Origin: JAEUMW01 sp039807745 | GTDB lineage: Bacteria; Pseudomonadota; Gammaproteobacteria; Burkholderiales; JAEUMW01 | Assembly (NCBI GenBank): GCA_039807745.1 | Contig: JBDHRV010000071.1 | Span: 1-17,938, forward strand | Length of the DNA stretch: 17,938 nucleotides | Direction of reading: 5' to 3' | Shown: positions 7,769 to 14,545 of the stretch, piece after piece | How positions within the stretch are numbered: the stretch's first letter is position 1 | How the letters are laid out: the number at the start of each line of letters is the position of its first letter | Position numbers and translations under genes: made by a program | The notes under the pieces: model-generated | Told to the model about the DNA's origin: nothing | The model's input: the letters and a program-made list of their open reading frames with translations, nothing else | Databases searched by the model: none

Positions 7769-8230
7769 TCAGGCGCCGCAGCCGCCGATGGTCACTTTCA
7801 CCTCGCGACTCGCGCTGTAAACCTTCTGGTCGTCCTTCACGATCACGCGCACGAGCGAGGACTCCCCGAGTTTGACGCGCGTCGAGACGAAGCCTTCGGC
7901 GCCGTTGCGAAGATCGAAGGTGCCAACCAGGGGAAACGGGTTCTTCTCGGCGAGGATCGCGATAAACCGCGTGTTGGGGATTCGGCTCACGACCTCGATC
8001 GGTACGATTGCGCCGTTTTCCGCGATTTCGGGGGCCTTGATGAGGATGTCGGGGCTCTCGACGGACGTCGTCGCGTCGATCGACTTGAGCGCATCGGCCA
8101 CCGCCTTCGAGGCGAAACCGGATTGGTTCCAGGCCCCAGCCAACGCCCGCACCGGTGTCAGCAGGCCAGACGCCAACGCTACCGCCAGGGCACCGGCCGC
8201 CCGGAGCAGCGTTCGTCTCCGCGCATTCAT
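7769..8230 (-). CDS. soxY: Sulfur-carrier protein SoxY
   Basis: A 153-residue protein. It has a Tat signal (MNARRRTLLRAAG followed by a hydrophobic stretch and an Ala-rich cleavage region near residue 30) and ends in KVTIGGCGA. The cysteine of the C-terminal GGCG is the attachment point for thiosulfate-derived sulfur during the Sox cycle. Here the arm has one residue after GGCG. I chose the ATG at 8230 because it places the twin-arginine motif at the N-terminus; the open frame continues to 8356 but adds a 42-residue segment with no signal-peptide character. A G-rich stretch (CGGGA) lies about 10 bases before the start. It sits 132 bp after moaC and 35 bp before soxZ. Confidence 0.95.
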   Translation of the reverse strand: MNARRRTLLRAAGALAVALASGLLTPVRALAGAWNQSGFASKAVADALKSIDATTSVESPDILIKAPEIAENGAIVPIEVVSRIPNTRFIAILAEKNPFPLVGTFDLRNGAEGFVSTRVKLGESSLVRVIVKDDQKVYSASREVKVTIGGCGA

Positions 8231-8362
8231 TGCCGTGTCCCGTAGCAATCGGAACGACAGGGATGGGGAACCGTCACGCCTGGTCGGGCGTCTAGAGGGT
8301 AGCGCGTCCCGACAGTGCGCATGCTTCGCTCCGGTTTTGCCGCAAAGTTGAATCATGTGACG

Positions 8363-8848
8363 TTAGATCGATTGGCGCATCCACGTACCGGACTTTCCGC
8401 CGCGCTTTTCTTGCAGGCCGATGTCGCACAGGCGCATCGCCCGGTCCATCGCCTTGCACATGTCGTAGATCGTGAGTAATCCGACCGTCACTGCCGTCAG
8501 CGCCTCCATTTCGACACCCGTGCGCCCGAACGTCTCGATTGTCGCCCGGCACTCGACGGCCTGCTCGGAGGCGAGCACGTCGAACTCGACTGCGACCTTG
8601 GTGATGGCGAGCGGATGGCACAAGGGAATCAACTCCGGGGTTCGCTTGGCGGCCTGGATTGCGGCGATGCGCGCCACCCCCAGTACGTCACCCTTACTGG
8701 CGCTGCCCGCGACGATGCGCTCGAGCGTGGCGGGGGCCATGGTGATACGGCCGCTCGCCCGGGCCACGCGCTGCGTCTGCGCCTTGCCCCCCACGTCCAC
8801 CATGTGGGCCTGTCCGCGTGCGTCGAAGTGGGTAAGGTCCGCGGTCAT
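8363..8848 (-). CDS. moaC: Cyclic pyranopterin monophosphate synthase MoaC
   Basis: MoaC makes cyclic pyranopterin monophosphate in the first stage of molybdenum-cofactor synthesis, together with MoaA, in the cytoplasm. The 161-residue length is typical. Motifs visible in order: HMVDVGGK (15-22), KGDV (52-55) with a catalytic-type lysine, IPLCHPL (74-80), TGVEMEALTA (110-119), YDMCKAMD (128-135, including the conserved aspartate) and KRGGKSG (148-154). The start lacks an obvious Shine-Dalgarno sequence, but the HMVDV block at residue 15 fits this ATG. It is transcribed divergently from the bepA-like gene and lies upstream of soxY on the same strand. A functional tie to sulfur oxidation is possible, since the SoxCD sulfane dehydrogenase needs molybdenum cofactor, but SoxCD is not in the window. 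Confidence 0.95.
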   Translation of the reverse strand: MTADLTHFDARGQAHMVDVGGKAQTQRVARASGRITMAPATLERIVAGSASKGDVLGVARIAAIQAAKRTPELIPLCHPLAITKVAVEFDVLASEQAVECRATIETFGRTGVEMEALTAVTVGLLTIYDMCKAMDRAMRLCDIGLQEKRGGKSGTWMRQSI

Positions 8849-8904
8849 GGGGCTGTGCCGGGGCGGCGCAAGGGGCGCGATGGTCGGGAATTTCGGTTAC
8901 TCGG

Positions 8905-8910
8905 TATCAT
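8905..8910 (+). promoter_or_regulatory. Candidate -10 box for the bepA-like gene (TATCAT)
   Basis: TATCAT ends only six bases before the ATG at 8917, in the 68-bp divergent moaC/bepA spacer. If used, transcription would begin at or next to the start codon, giving a leaderless message. This agrees with the absence of any Shine-Dalgarno sequence before that ATG. The -35 region is weak (TGGTCG at 18-base spacing). Confidence 0.35.
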
Positions 8911-8916
8911 AGCACC

Positions 8917-10341
8917 ATGCGGATTCTCGCCTTTCTGCTCGCCCTGGTCCTTGGCCTCGAGGCCGCATTTGCCGACGAACTGCCCGATCTGGGAGACGTC
9001 GCCCAGGCGAGCTTCACGCCCCGACAGGAGCGCGAACTGGGCGAGACCATCATGCGCCAGATCCGCGAGGACAAGGCCTACGTCGACGACCCCGAACTGG
9101 TCGATTACCTCAACGATCTCGGCTACCGGCTCGTGTCACAGAGCCCCGAGTATCGCCAGGAGTTCGAGTTCTTCGTCATCCTGGATCCTTCCGTGAACGC
9201 GTTTGCTTTGCCCGGAGGATTCATCGGGGTGCACACCGGTCTTTTCCTCACCGCACAGAGCGAATCCGAGTTTGCGAGCGTGCTGTCCCACGAAATCGCG
9301 CACGTCACGCAGCGCCATATCGCGCGCATGATCGCCGGACAGAAGCAGAGCACCATCCTGTCGATCGCGGCGATGGCGCTGGCGGTGCTCGCCGCGCGCG
9401 GCAGTCCGCAGCTGTCGCAGGCTGCCATCATGGGAGCCGGTGCCGGCGCGATTCAGTCCCAGCTCAACTACACGCGCGAACACGAGCGCGAGGCCGATCG
9501 CATCGGCTATCAGATCCTCGACCACTCGGGCTTCGACGTGAACGCCATGCCCGTCTTCTTCGAGCGCCTCCAGCGCGCGACGCGGACTTACGAGAGCAAC
9601 GCGCCGTCCTACCTGCGCACCCATCCGCTCACCACCGAGCGCATCGCCGACATGCGCAACCGGTCGGAAGGCGCGTCCTACCGCTTGGTCGCCGATAACG
9701 TCGACTTCCAGTTGCTGCGAGCGAAGATACGTGCCACCTCGGATACGCCGAAGGAGGCGCTGGCGTTCTTCAAGGAAAGTATCGGCGAGCAGAAATTCAC
9801 GAACGAAGCTGCCGCCCGCTACGGGCTCGCCACGGCCCTGATGCGCGCGCAAAAATACCCCGAGGCGAAGGACGAGGTGCGAAAGCTGCGCGCGATTCTG
9901 CCTTCGAATCCGATCGTCGAAACCCTGGCGGGCCGCATCCTGGTCGCATCGGGCGATGTGCCCGGCGCCCTCGTCTTCTACCGCAGCGCGCTGCGGTCCC
10001 ACCCGCAGTACCGGGCCCTCGCCCTGGATTACGCGGCGACATTGCTGCAGGACGGACAGGCCGCGGATGCGCTGAAGTTCCTGAACGATCAGCTCCAGTT
10101 CCACCCCAACGACCCGCATCTCTACCAGTTGCAGGCGCGCGCCTACTCCGCGCTGGGCAAGCGGCTGCAACAGCACCGCGCGCAGTCCGAATGGTACTTC
10201 CTGCTCGGCAACGTCCCCGCGGCGATCGATCAGCTCCAACTCGGGTTGAAGGCGGGCGACGGCGATTTCTACCAGCTCTCGAGCGCCGAGGCGCGGCTGC
10301 GCGAGCTGCGCGCGATCGAGATCGAGGCGAAGCCGAAGTAA
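8917..10341 (+). CDS. bepA: BepA-like periplasmic M48 zinc metalloprotease with TPR region
   Basis: A 474-residue exported protease. A signal peptide covers residues 1-19 (cleavage after AAFA, before DE). The M48 zinc site is LSHEIAH (H125, E126, H129), with the third ligand in HEREADRIG (E190, D194). SYLRTHPLTTERI (H236) matches the extra active-site histidine known in E. coli BepA at similar spacing. The C-terminal half is helical with TPR-like repeats, such as the alternating YGLATALMRAQKYPEA and LVFYRSALRSHPQYRALALD segments. BepA-type enzymes help assemble or degrade outer-membrane beta-barrel proteins such as LptD. It diverges from moaC and heads a run of same-strand genes. The start is fixed by the signal peptide even though no Shine-Dalgarno sequence is present. 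The family is certain; exact orthology to BepA is likely. Confidence 0.9.
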   Translation: MRILAFLLALVLGLEAAFADELPDLGDVAQASFTPRQERELGETIMRQIREDKAYVDDPELVDYLNDLGYRLVSQSPEYRQEFEFFVILDPSVNAFALPGGFIGVHTGLFLTAQSESEFASVLSHEIAHVTQRHIARMIAGQKQSTILSIAAMALAVLAARGSPQLSQAAIMGAGAGAIQSQLNYTREHEREADRIGYQILDHSGFDVNAMPVFFERLQRATRTYESNAPSYLRTHPLTTERIADMRNRSEGASYRLVADNVDFQLLRAKIRATSDTPKEALAFFKESIGEQKFTNEAAARYGLATALMRAQKYPEAKDEVRKLRAILPSNPIVETLAGRILVASGDVPGALVFYRSALRSHPQYRALALDYAATLLQDGQAADALKFLNDQLQFHPNDPHLYQLQARAYSALGKRLQQHRAQSEWYFLLGNVPAAIDQLQLGLKAGDGDFYQLSSAEARLRELRAIEIEAKPK

Positions 10342-10448
10342 GCCCGGCCACCCGACGGCCACGCAAATCCGGGCAGCAGGCGATCGGTGCGGGACCGGGG
10401 CGTACCAGTCAACAGGCAGGACGATTGCTTGAAGCGGCGTGCCATTGC

Positions 10449-10466
10449 GGCGGCCGTCAGGCCGCC
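10449..10466 (+). terminator. GC-rich hairpin between bepA-like and kinase genes
   Basis: A perfect 7-bp stem, GGCGGCC (10449-10455) and GGCCGCC (10460-10466), closes a GTCA tetraloop. It lies in the 149-bp spacer, 24 bases before the kinase ATG. A C-rich run rather than a T-run follows, so it is not a classic intrinsic terminator. It could pause polymerase, affect kinase translation, or protect the upstream message end. Confidence 0.35.
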
Positions 10467-10490
10467 CCTAACCCCCCGAAGCCTGCGTTC

Positions 10491-11786
10491 ATGAGCCAGA
10501 TCGGCAAATACGAGATCATCCGCCAAGTCGGCAAAGGTGCGACGAGCGCCGTCTTCCTTGCCCGCGACCCCTTCGCCGACCGCCAGGTTGCGGTGAAGGT
10601 GGTCTACCCGGAAGTGCTCGGCGACAAGGAGTATGGCCGGCGTTATCGCAAGCTGTTCGTGACCGAGGCATCGCTTGCCGGGATGCTGTCCCACCCGCAC
10701 ATCGTCGCCATCTACGACGCCGCGGTGGAGGGCGACTACAGCTACATCGTCATGGAGTACGTCGCTGGCGGGACGCTCGAGCGCCACACCTGCGTCGACC
10801 GCCTGTTGCCGATGAACAAGGTGCTCGAGATTGCCTTCAAGTGCTGCAAGTCGCTCGACTACGCCTATCGCAATGGCGTCATCCATCGCGACATCAAGCC
10901 TGCCAACATCCTCCTCACCGAGTCGGGCGACATCAAGATCTCGGACTTCGGCGCGGCACTGGTCACCTCGACCGAATCGACCCAGGTGAGCGGCGTCGGC
11001 TCGCCCGCCTACATGTCGCCGCAGCAGCTGAAAGAGCAGCCGCTCACCCACCAGACCGACATCTTCGCGCTCGGGGTCGTGCTCTACCAGCTCTTCACGG
11101 GACAGCTGCCGTTCAAGGGCGCGAACAAGTACGCCATGATCTACCAGATCATCCACACCGATCCGCCGCCGCCGAGCACTCACCGGCCGGAGATTCCGCG
11201 ACGGCTCGACGAGATCGTGCTGAAGGCGCTCGCGAAGGATCTCGAAGCGCGCTACCAGACGTGGGACGAGTTCGCGCGCGACCTGGCCGACGCCTTCGGC
11301 GAGCTGCGACGCGTCGAGGCGCCGATCCCCGACACGGAGAAGTTCTACACCCTGCGGCGGCTCAAGTTCTTCAAGGCGTTCACCGACGTGGAGCTGTGGG
11401 AGGTAGTGCGGATCGGGACCTGGGTCCGGCGTCCGGTGGGCACCGTACTGATCCGGCAGGGGGAGGGCGGCACAGCCTGCTACGTGGTCGCTGCCGGGGA
11501 GGTCAGCGTTACCAAGAACAAGGCGCTGCTCGCCACCCTCGGGGCGGGGGACTCTTTCGGCGAAATGGGGCACCTCGCGAAGCACGAGTTTCGGCGCAGC
11601 GCCAGCGTGACCGCGCTTACCGAGGTCACCGTGCTGGAAATCGGTGCGTCGGCGCTGGCCGGGGCGAGCGAAGGCTGCCGCAGCCGCTTCAACCAGGTGT
11701 TTCTCGAGACATTGGTTGAACGGCTGTCCACCGCGAACGATCGCGTGGCCGAGTCTCTGGCCGATCGGGACGTCCTGCTTCTCTAG
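10491..11786 (+). CDS. Ser/Thr protein kinase fused to a cyclic-nucleotide-binding-like domain
   Basis: A 431-residue cytoplasmic protein. The N-terminal Hanks-type kinase domain (7 to about 265) is complete: glycine loop GKGATSAV (14-21), lysine K36 in VAVKVV, helix-C glutamate E59, catalytic HRDIKPANIL (132-141), DFG (152-154) and an activation segment with GSPAYMSPQQL. After a short linker comes a cNMP-binding/CAP_ED-type beta-barrel (about 285-420) starting LRRLKFFKAF. Its phosphate-binding-cassette-like segment is FGEMGHLAKHEFRRSASV (356 onward), keeping the FGE and an arginine. No membrane segment or PASTA repeat is present, unlike many bacterial kinases of this type. I chose the ATG at 10491 because the kinase fold begins at once; an upstream frame overlaps the protease gene. 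cAMP, c-di-GMP or another ligand could control it; which one is unknown, as are its targets. Confidence 0.92.
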   Translation: MSQIGKYEIIRQVGKGATSAVFLARDPFADRQVAVKVVYPEVLGDKEYGRRYRKLFVTEASLAGMLSHPHIVAIYDAAVEGDYSYIVMEYVAGGTLERHTCVDRLLPMNKVLEIAFKCCKSLDYAYRNGVIHRDIKPANILLTESGDIKISDFGAALVTSTESTQVSGVGSPAYMSPQQLKEQPLTHQTDIFALGVVLYQLFTGQLPFKGANKYAMIYQIIHTDPPPPSTHRPEIPRRLDEIVLKALAKDLEARYQTWDEFARDLADAFGELRRVEAPIPDTEKFYTLRRLKFFKAFTDVELWEVVRIGTWVRRPVGTVLIRQGEGGTACYVVAAGEVSVTKNKALLATLGAGDSFGEMGHLAKHEFRRSASVTALTEVTVLEIGASALAGASEGCRSRFNQVFLETLVERLSTANDRVAESLADRDVLLL

Positions 11787-11818
11787 TACGGCCGTGCCTG
11801 CGGGCGCCTCGCAGCGCC

Positions 11819-11824
11819 TATAAT
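11819..11824 (+). promoter_or_regulatory. Candidate -10 box for tusA (TATAAT)
   Basis: A perfect TATAAT lies 42 bases before the tusA start, in the 79-bp spacer after the kinase gene. The matching -35 region is poor. A small inverted repeat (GGCGC at 11803-11807, GCGCC at 11814-11818) sits directly upstream. It suggests tusA and the genes after it can be transcribed independently of the kinase. Confidence 0.45.
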
Positions 11825-11865
11825 CCCCTTCGCGCTGCCGCTACACGATCGTCACGGAGTCCCGC

Positions 11866-12093
11866 ATGAACCACGACAAGGAACTCGACGCGCGCGGGCT
11901 CAACTGCCCGCTGCCGATTCTTCGCTGCAAGAAGGCGCTGAGCGACATGTCGCCGGGACAGGTGCTCAAGATCCTCGCAACGGACCCTGGCGCGGTCAAG
12001 GATTTCCAGGCGTTCTCCAGGCAGACCGGGAATGAGCTGCTGTCGTCCGAAGAGCAAGGCGGTGAGTTTCGGTTCTACATGAAGAAGAGATAG
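11866..12093 (+). CDS. tusA: TusA/SirA-family sulfurtransferase
   Basis: A 75-residue protein with the family signature DARGLNCPLPILRCKKAL. C14 in the CPLP motif is the persulfide-carrying cysteine. TusA-type proteins shuttle sulfur in the cytoplasm, either for tRNA thiouridine formation or, in sulfur oxidisers, as a carrier in dissimilatory sulfur metabolism. A second cysteine (C21) is also present. The start has a good ribosome binding site (CGGAG, 6 bases before the ATG) and a TATAAT box upstream. Its neighbours here are general household genes, so a tRNA-thiolation or molybdenum-cofactor-linked role is as likely as one tied to the nearby sox genes. The family call is firm; the pathway is not. 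Confidence 0.93.
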   Translation: MNHDKELDARGLNCPLPILRCKKALSDMSPGQVLKILATDPGAVKDFQAFSRQTGNELLSSEEQGGEFRFYMKKR

Positions 12094-12132
12094 CACCCAG
12101 GTCGTTCGCACTGCGGTGTCGAGCTCCGGCGG

Positions 12133-12849
12133 ATGATTACTCTGTTCCAGTTCGACCCCGCTTTCGGACTGCCGAATGCCAGCACCTTCTGCATGAAGGT
12201 CGAGACCTACCTGCGGATGGCCGGCCTCGAATACCGGCTCGCCCCGCGCGCGAACATCCTGAAGGCCCCGAAGGGAAAGATGCCCTGGATCGAAGACGAC
12301 GGGCGCGTCGTGGCCGATTCGGGATTCATCATCGACTACCTGAAGAACCGCTATGGCGATCGGCTCGACGCCCGTCTCACCCCGGAGGAACACGCGATCG
12401 CGCTGGCTTTCCGGCGCTTGCTCGAGGAGAACCTGTACTGGGCAATCGTCTACAACCGATGGTTCACACCCGAAGGCTGGGCACTGACCCGCAGCGCGTT
12501 CTTCGGGGGACTGCCGCCCGTGCTGCGCGACCTGATTCCCGCAGTCGCGAGGCGCGGCATGCGCAAGGAAATCTGGGGGCACGGCCTGGGACGCCACAGT
12601 CCGGACGAGATTTGCGCAATCGGCAAAGCCGATATCACGGCGCTGGCCGATTTTCTCGGCGACAAGCCGTATTGCCTGGGCGAGCAGCCGAGCTCGCTGG
12701 ATGCGAGTGCGTACGCGTCGCTCGCGAATCTGCTCTGGGTGCCACTCGAGACGCCGCTGAAGGCGCACGCGCAGGGGTATCCGCAGCTCGAGGCCTACTG
12801 CGCGCGGATGAAGGCGCGCTACTACCCTGAAGGGGTCTGTGCGACGTGA
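12133..12849 (+). CDS. Glutathione S-transferase-like protein (Fax/metaxin-type N-domain)
   Basis: A 238-residue soluble protein. It has a thioredoxin-like N-terminal domain (FCMKVETYLRMAGLEYRL, then APKGKMPWIEDDG and the VVADSGFIIDYL segment that contacts glutathione in GSTs) and an all-helical C-terminal domain ending near the FLGDKPYCLGEQPSSLDASA block. Sequence around residues 10-60 resembles the failed-axon-connections/metaxin branch rather than classical GSTs. The substrate is unknown, and whether it uses glutathione cannot be told from sequence. The start has no strong Shine-Dalgarno sequence. The gene follows tusA after 39 bp, and its stop overlaps the GTG start of hslR by four bases (GTGA), so it is probably co-translated with it. 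Confidence 0.88.
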   Translation: MITLFQFDPAFGLPNASTFCMKVETYLRMAGLEYRLAPRANILKAPKGKMPWIEDDGRVVADSGFIIDYLKNRYGDRLDARLTPEEHAIALAFRRLLEENLYWAIVYNRWFTPEGWALTRSAFFGGLPPVLRDLIPAVARRGMRKEIWGHGLGRHSPDEICAIGKADITALADFLGDKPYCLGEQPSSLDASAYASLANLLWVPLETPLKAHAQGYPQLEAYCARMKARYYPEGVCAT

Positions 12850-13250
12850 CACCGGACGTACTTGCCGCACCGACCGCGGTGCGCCTCGACCGGTGGCTCT
12901 GGGCTGCCCGCTTTTTCAAGACGCGCGGGCTGGCTCAGGAGTCGGTCGAAGGCGGACACGTCAGGCTGAACGGGGAGCGGGTCAAGCCGGCGCGGGCGCT
13001 CAAGGCAGGTGATCGCCTGGAGATCCGTATCGGAGTCTACGAATGGCACATCACCGTGCAGGCCCTGTCCGTTCGCCGCGGCCCCGCCACGGTGGCACGC
13101 CTGCTCTACGAGGAATCGGAGGAGAGCCGCCTCGCGCGCCAGGCGAAGGTGGCAGAGCATCGGACCGAGCTCGATCCCTCGGCCGCCCTGCAGGGTCGCC
13201 CGACCAAGCGCGACCGCCGCCAGCTGGACCGTTTGACCGACGGCGACTGA
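12846..13250 (+). CDS. hslR: S4-domain RNA-binding protein, Hsp15 family
   Basis: A 134-residue protein with an N-terminal S4 RNA-binding domain (RLDRWLWAARFFKTRGLAQE, then GGHVRLNGERVKPARALKAGD) and a basic C-terminal tail (RPTKRDRRQLDRL). Hsp15 binds free 50S ribosomal subunits that still carry nascent peptidyl-tRNA after stress and helps recycle them. The length matches the family. The start is a GTG at 12846 overlapping the stop of the GST-like gene; an AGGGG lies about 11 bases upstream. Its stop is 10 bp from the convergent MFS gene, with no terminator between them. The overlap with the preceding gene indicates one transcript. Confidence 0.93.
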   Translation: MTPDVLAAPTAVRLDRWLWAARFFKTRGLAQESVEGGHVRLNGERVKPARALKAGDRLEIRIGVYEWHITVQALSVRRGPATVARLLYEESEESRLARQAKVAEHRTELDPSAALQGRPTKRDRRQLDRLTDGD

Positions 13251-13260
13251 GCGCCCGACG

Positions 13261-14517
13261 CTACTCCTGCGGGTCGGGGACGATGCCCCGTCTTACGTAA
13301 GCCTCGTGCACCGCCTTTTTCCACGGCCCGCGGCCAAACGTAAACCAGAGTCCCGCACACGCAATCGCGATACCGCAGGCGAACACCGTCCACTGCACGC
13401 CGATTCTTTCGGAGACAGCGCCCCAGACGAAGTTGCCGATCGGCGCGATGCCGAGGAACGCCATGACGTGGAGGCTCATCACTCGGCCGCGCTTGTCTTC
13501 GTCGACGAGGGTCTGGAGGATGGTATTGCAGCCCGCCATCGAGAACACGAGACCGAATCCGAAAACGGCGAGCAGCCCGATCGAAAGCGCGTAGTGGCTC
13601 GAGAGTGCGAAGAGCGCGAAGGCGATTCCCGCCGCCGTCAATGCGGTGGCGATCGCGCCGCTCAGGCCGCGCACCGACGCGCGCCGGGCGAGCACCACCG
13701 TCGCGGCAAGCGCTCCCAGTCCAACTGCACCGATCAAGAATCCGAGCGTGCGCGACGAGCCCGCGAACGTCTCGACCGCGAACTTCGGCATCAGTGGCTG
13801 CCACGGCGCGCTGAAGAAGGAGATGAGCGCGACGAGTGCGAGCAGATAGCGGGTACCGACAAAGCCGAGGGCGTAGCGCACTCCCGCTGCGAGATCCGCC
13901 ATCCAGTTGCCCAGACCTCCAGTCGAAGGCCGGATGCCCACGCGGATGACCGAATAGGCGATCATCGTCGCGAAGTAGGAGACGGCATTGAGCAGGAAGC
14001 ACCAGCCTTCACTGGATGCCGCGAGAATGAGGCCGGCGAGCGAGGGGCCGATAAAGCGCGCGCCGTTGAACATCATCGATTGCAGCGCGATGGCATTCGG
14101 CAGATCGGCCCTGGCCTGCACCAGTTCGAGCAGAAATGCCTGGCGGGCGGGCGTCTCGAACGCGTGAATGGCGCCGTAGACGAGGGCAAACCCGACCGCC
14201 TGCCAGGCCGTCAGGTGGCCGCCAAGAGCGAGCATCGCGAGCAGGCTGGCCTGAATGCTCGCAGCGGCCTGGGTCGCAAGGAGCAGGCGCTGGCGGTTGA
14301 CCCGGTCCGCGACCACGCCGGCGATCGGCGCCAGAAAGAGCACAGGGATCTGCTGCGCGGCGGCAGCCACACCGAGCATGAAGGCCGACCCGGTGAGGCG
14401 ATACACGAGCCAGCTCATGGCGACCATCTGCAGCCACGTGCCGACCACCGAGACCAGTTGCCCGGCGAAGAAGATGCGGAAGTTGCGGTGGCGGAAAGCG
14501 CGCAGCGCGGGCGTCAT
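13261..14517 (-). CDS. MFS transporter (EntS/MFS_3-type exporter)
   Basis: A 418-residue inner-membrane protein with about 12 hydrophobic segments. It starts FRHRNFRIFFAGQLVSVVGTW, typical of the MFS_3 branch that includes the enterobactin exporter EntS. The loop motif VADRVNRQRLLLAT after the second segment is the MFS motif-A type. The family exports siderophores, drugs or small metabolites by proton antiport; the substrate cannot be inferred. The gene begins 28 bp after the valS stop on the same strand, so it probably reads through from the valS promoter. The cytoplasmic tail is short and charged. No cognate regulator or biosynthetic genes are adjacent. Confidence 0.9.
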   Translation of the reverse strand: MTPALRAFRHRNFRIFFAGQLVSVVGTWLQMVAMSWLVYRLTGSAFMLGVAAAAQQIPVLFLAPIAGVVADRVNRQRLLLATQAAASIQASLLAMLALGGHLTAWQAVGFALVYGAIHAFETPARQAFLLELVQARADLPNAIALQSMMFNGARFIGPSLAGLILAASSEGWCFLLNAVSYFATMIAYSVIRVGIRPSTGGLGNWMADLAAGVRYALGFVGTRYLLALVALISFFSAPWQPLMPKFAVETFAGSSRTLGFLIGAVGLGALAATVVLARRASVRGLSGAIATALTAAGIAFALFALSSHYALSIGLLAVFGFGLVFSMAGCNTILQTLVDEDKRGRVMSLHVMAFLGIAPIGNFVWGAVSERIGVQWTVFACGIAIACAGLWFTFGRGPWKKAVHEAYVRRGIVPDPQE

Positions 14518-14545
14518 CGGGCGCCCCTCGCCTGGCCTGCTCGCG

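Noticed and set aside
8231..8362. Promoter for soxY in the moaC-soxY gap
   Set aside because: A TTGCGG hexamer is present but no acceptable -10 box lies at the right distance, so I could not support a site.
10342..10374. 6-bp inverted repeat (GCCCGG / CCGGGC) just after the protease stop
   Set aside because: The loop is 21 bases and no T-run follows; expected by chance in GC-rich DNA.
9136..11585. Long minus-strand frames opposite the protease and kinase genes
   Set aside because: Composition-driven shadows. The plus-strand products carry complete zinc-site and kinase motifs.
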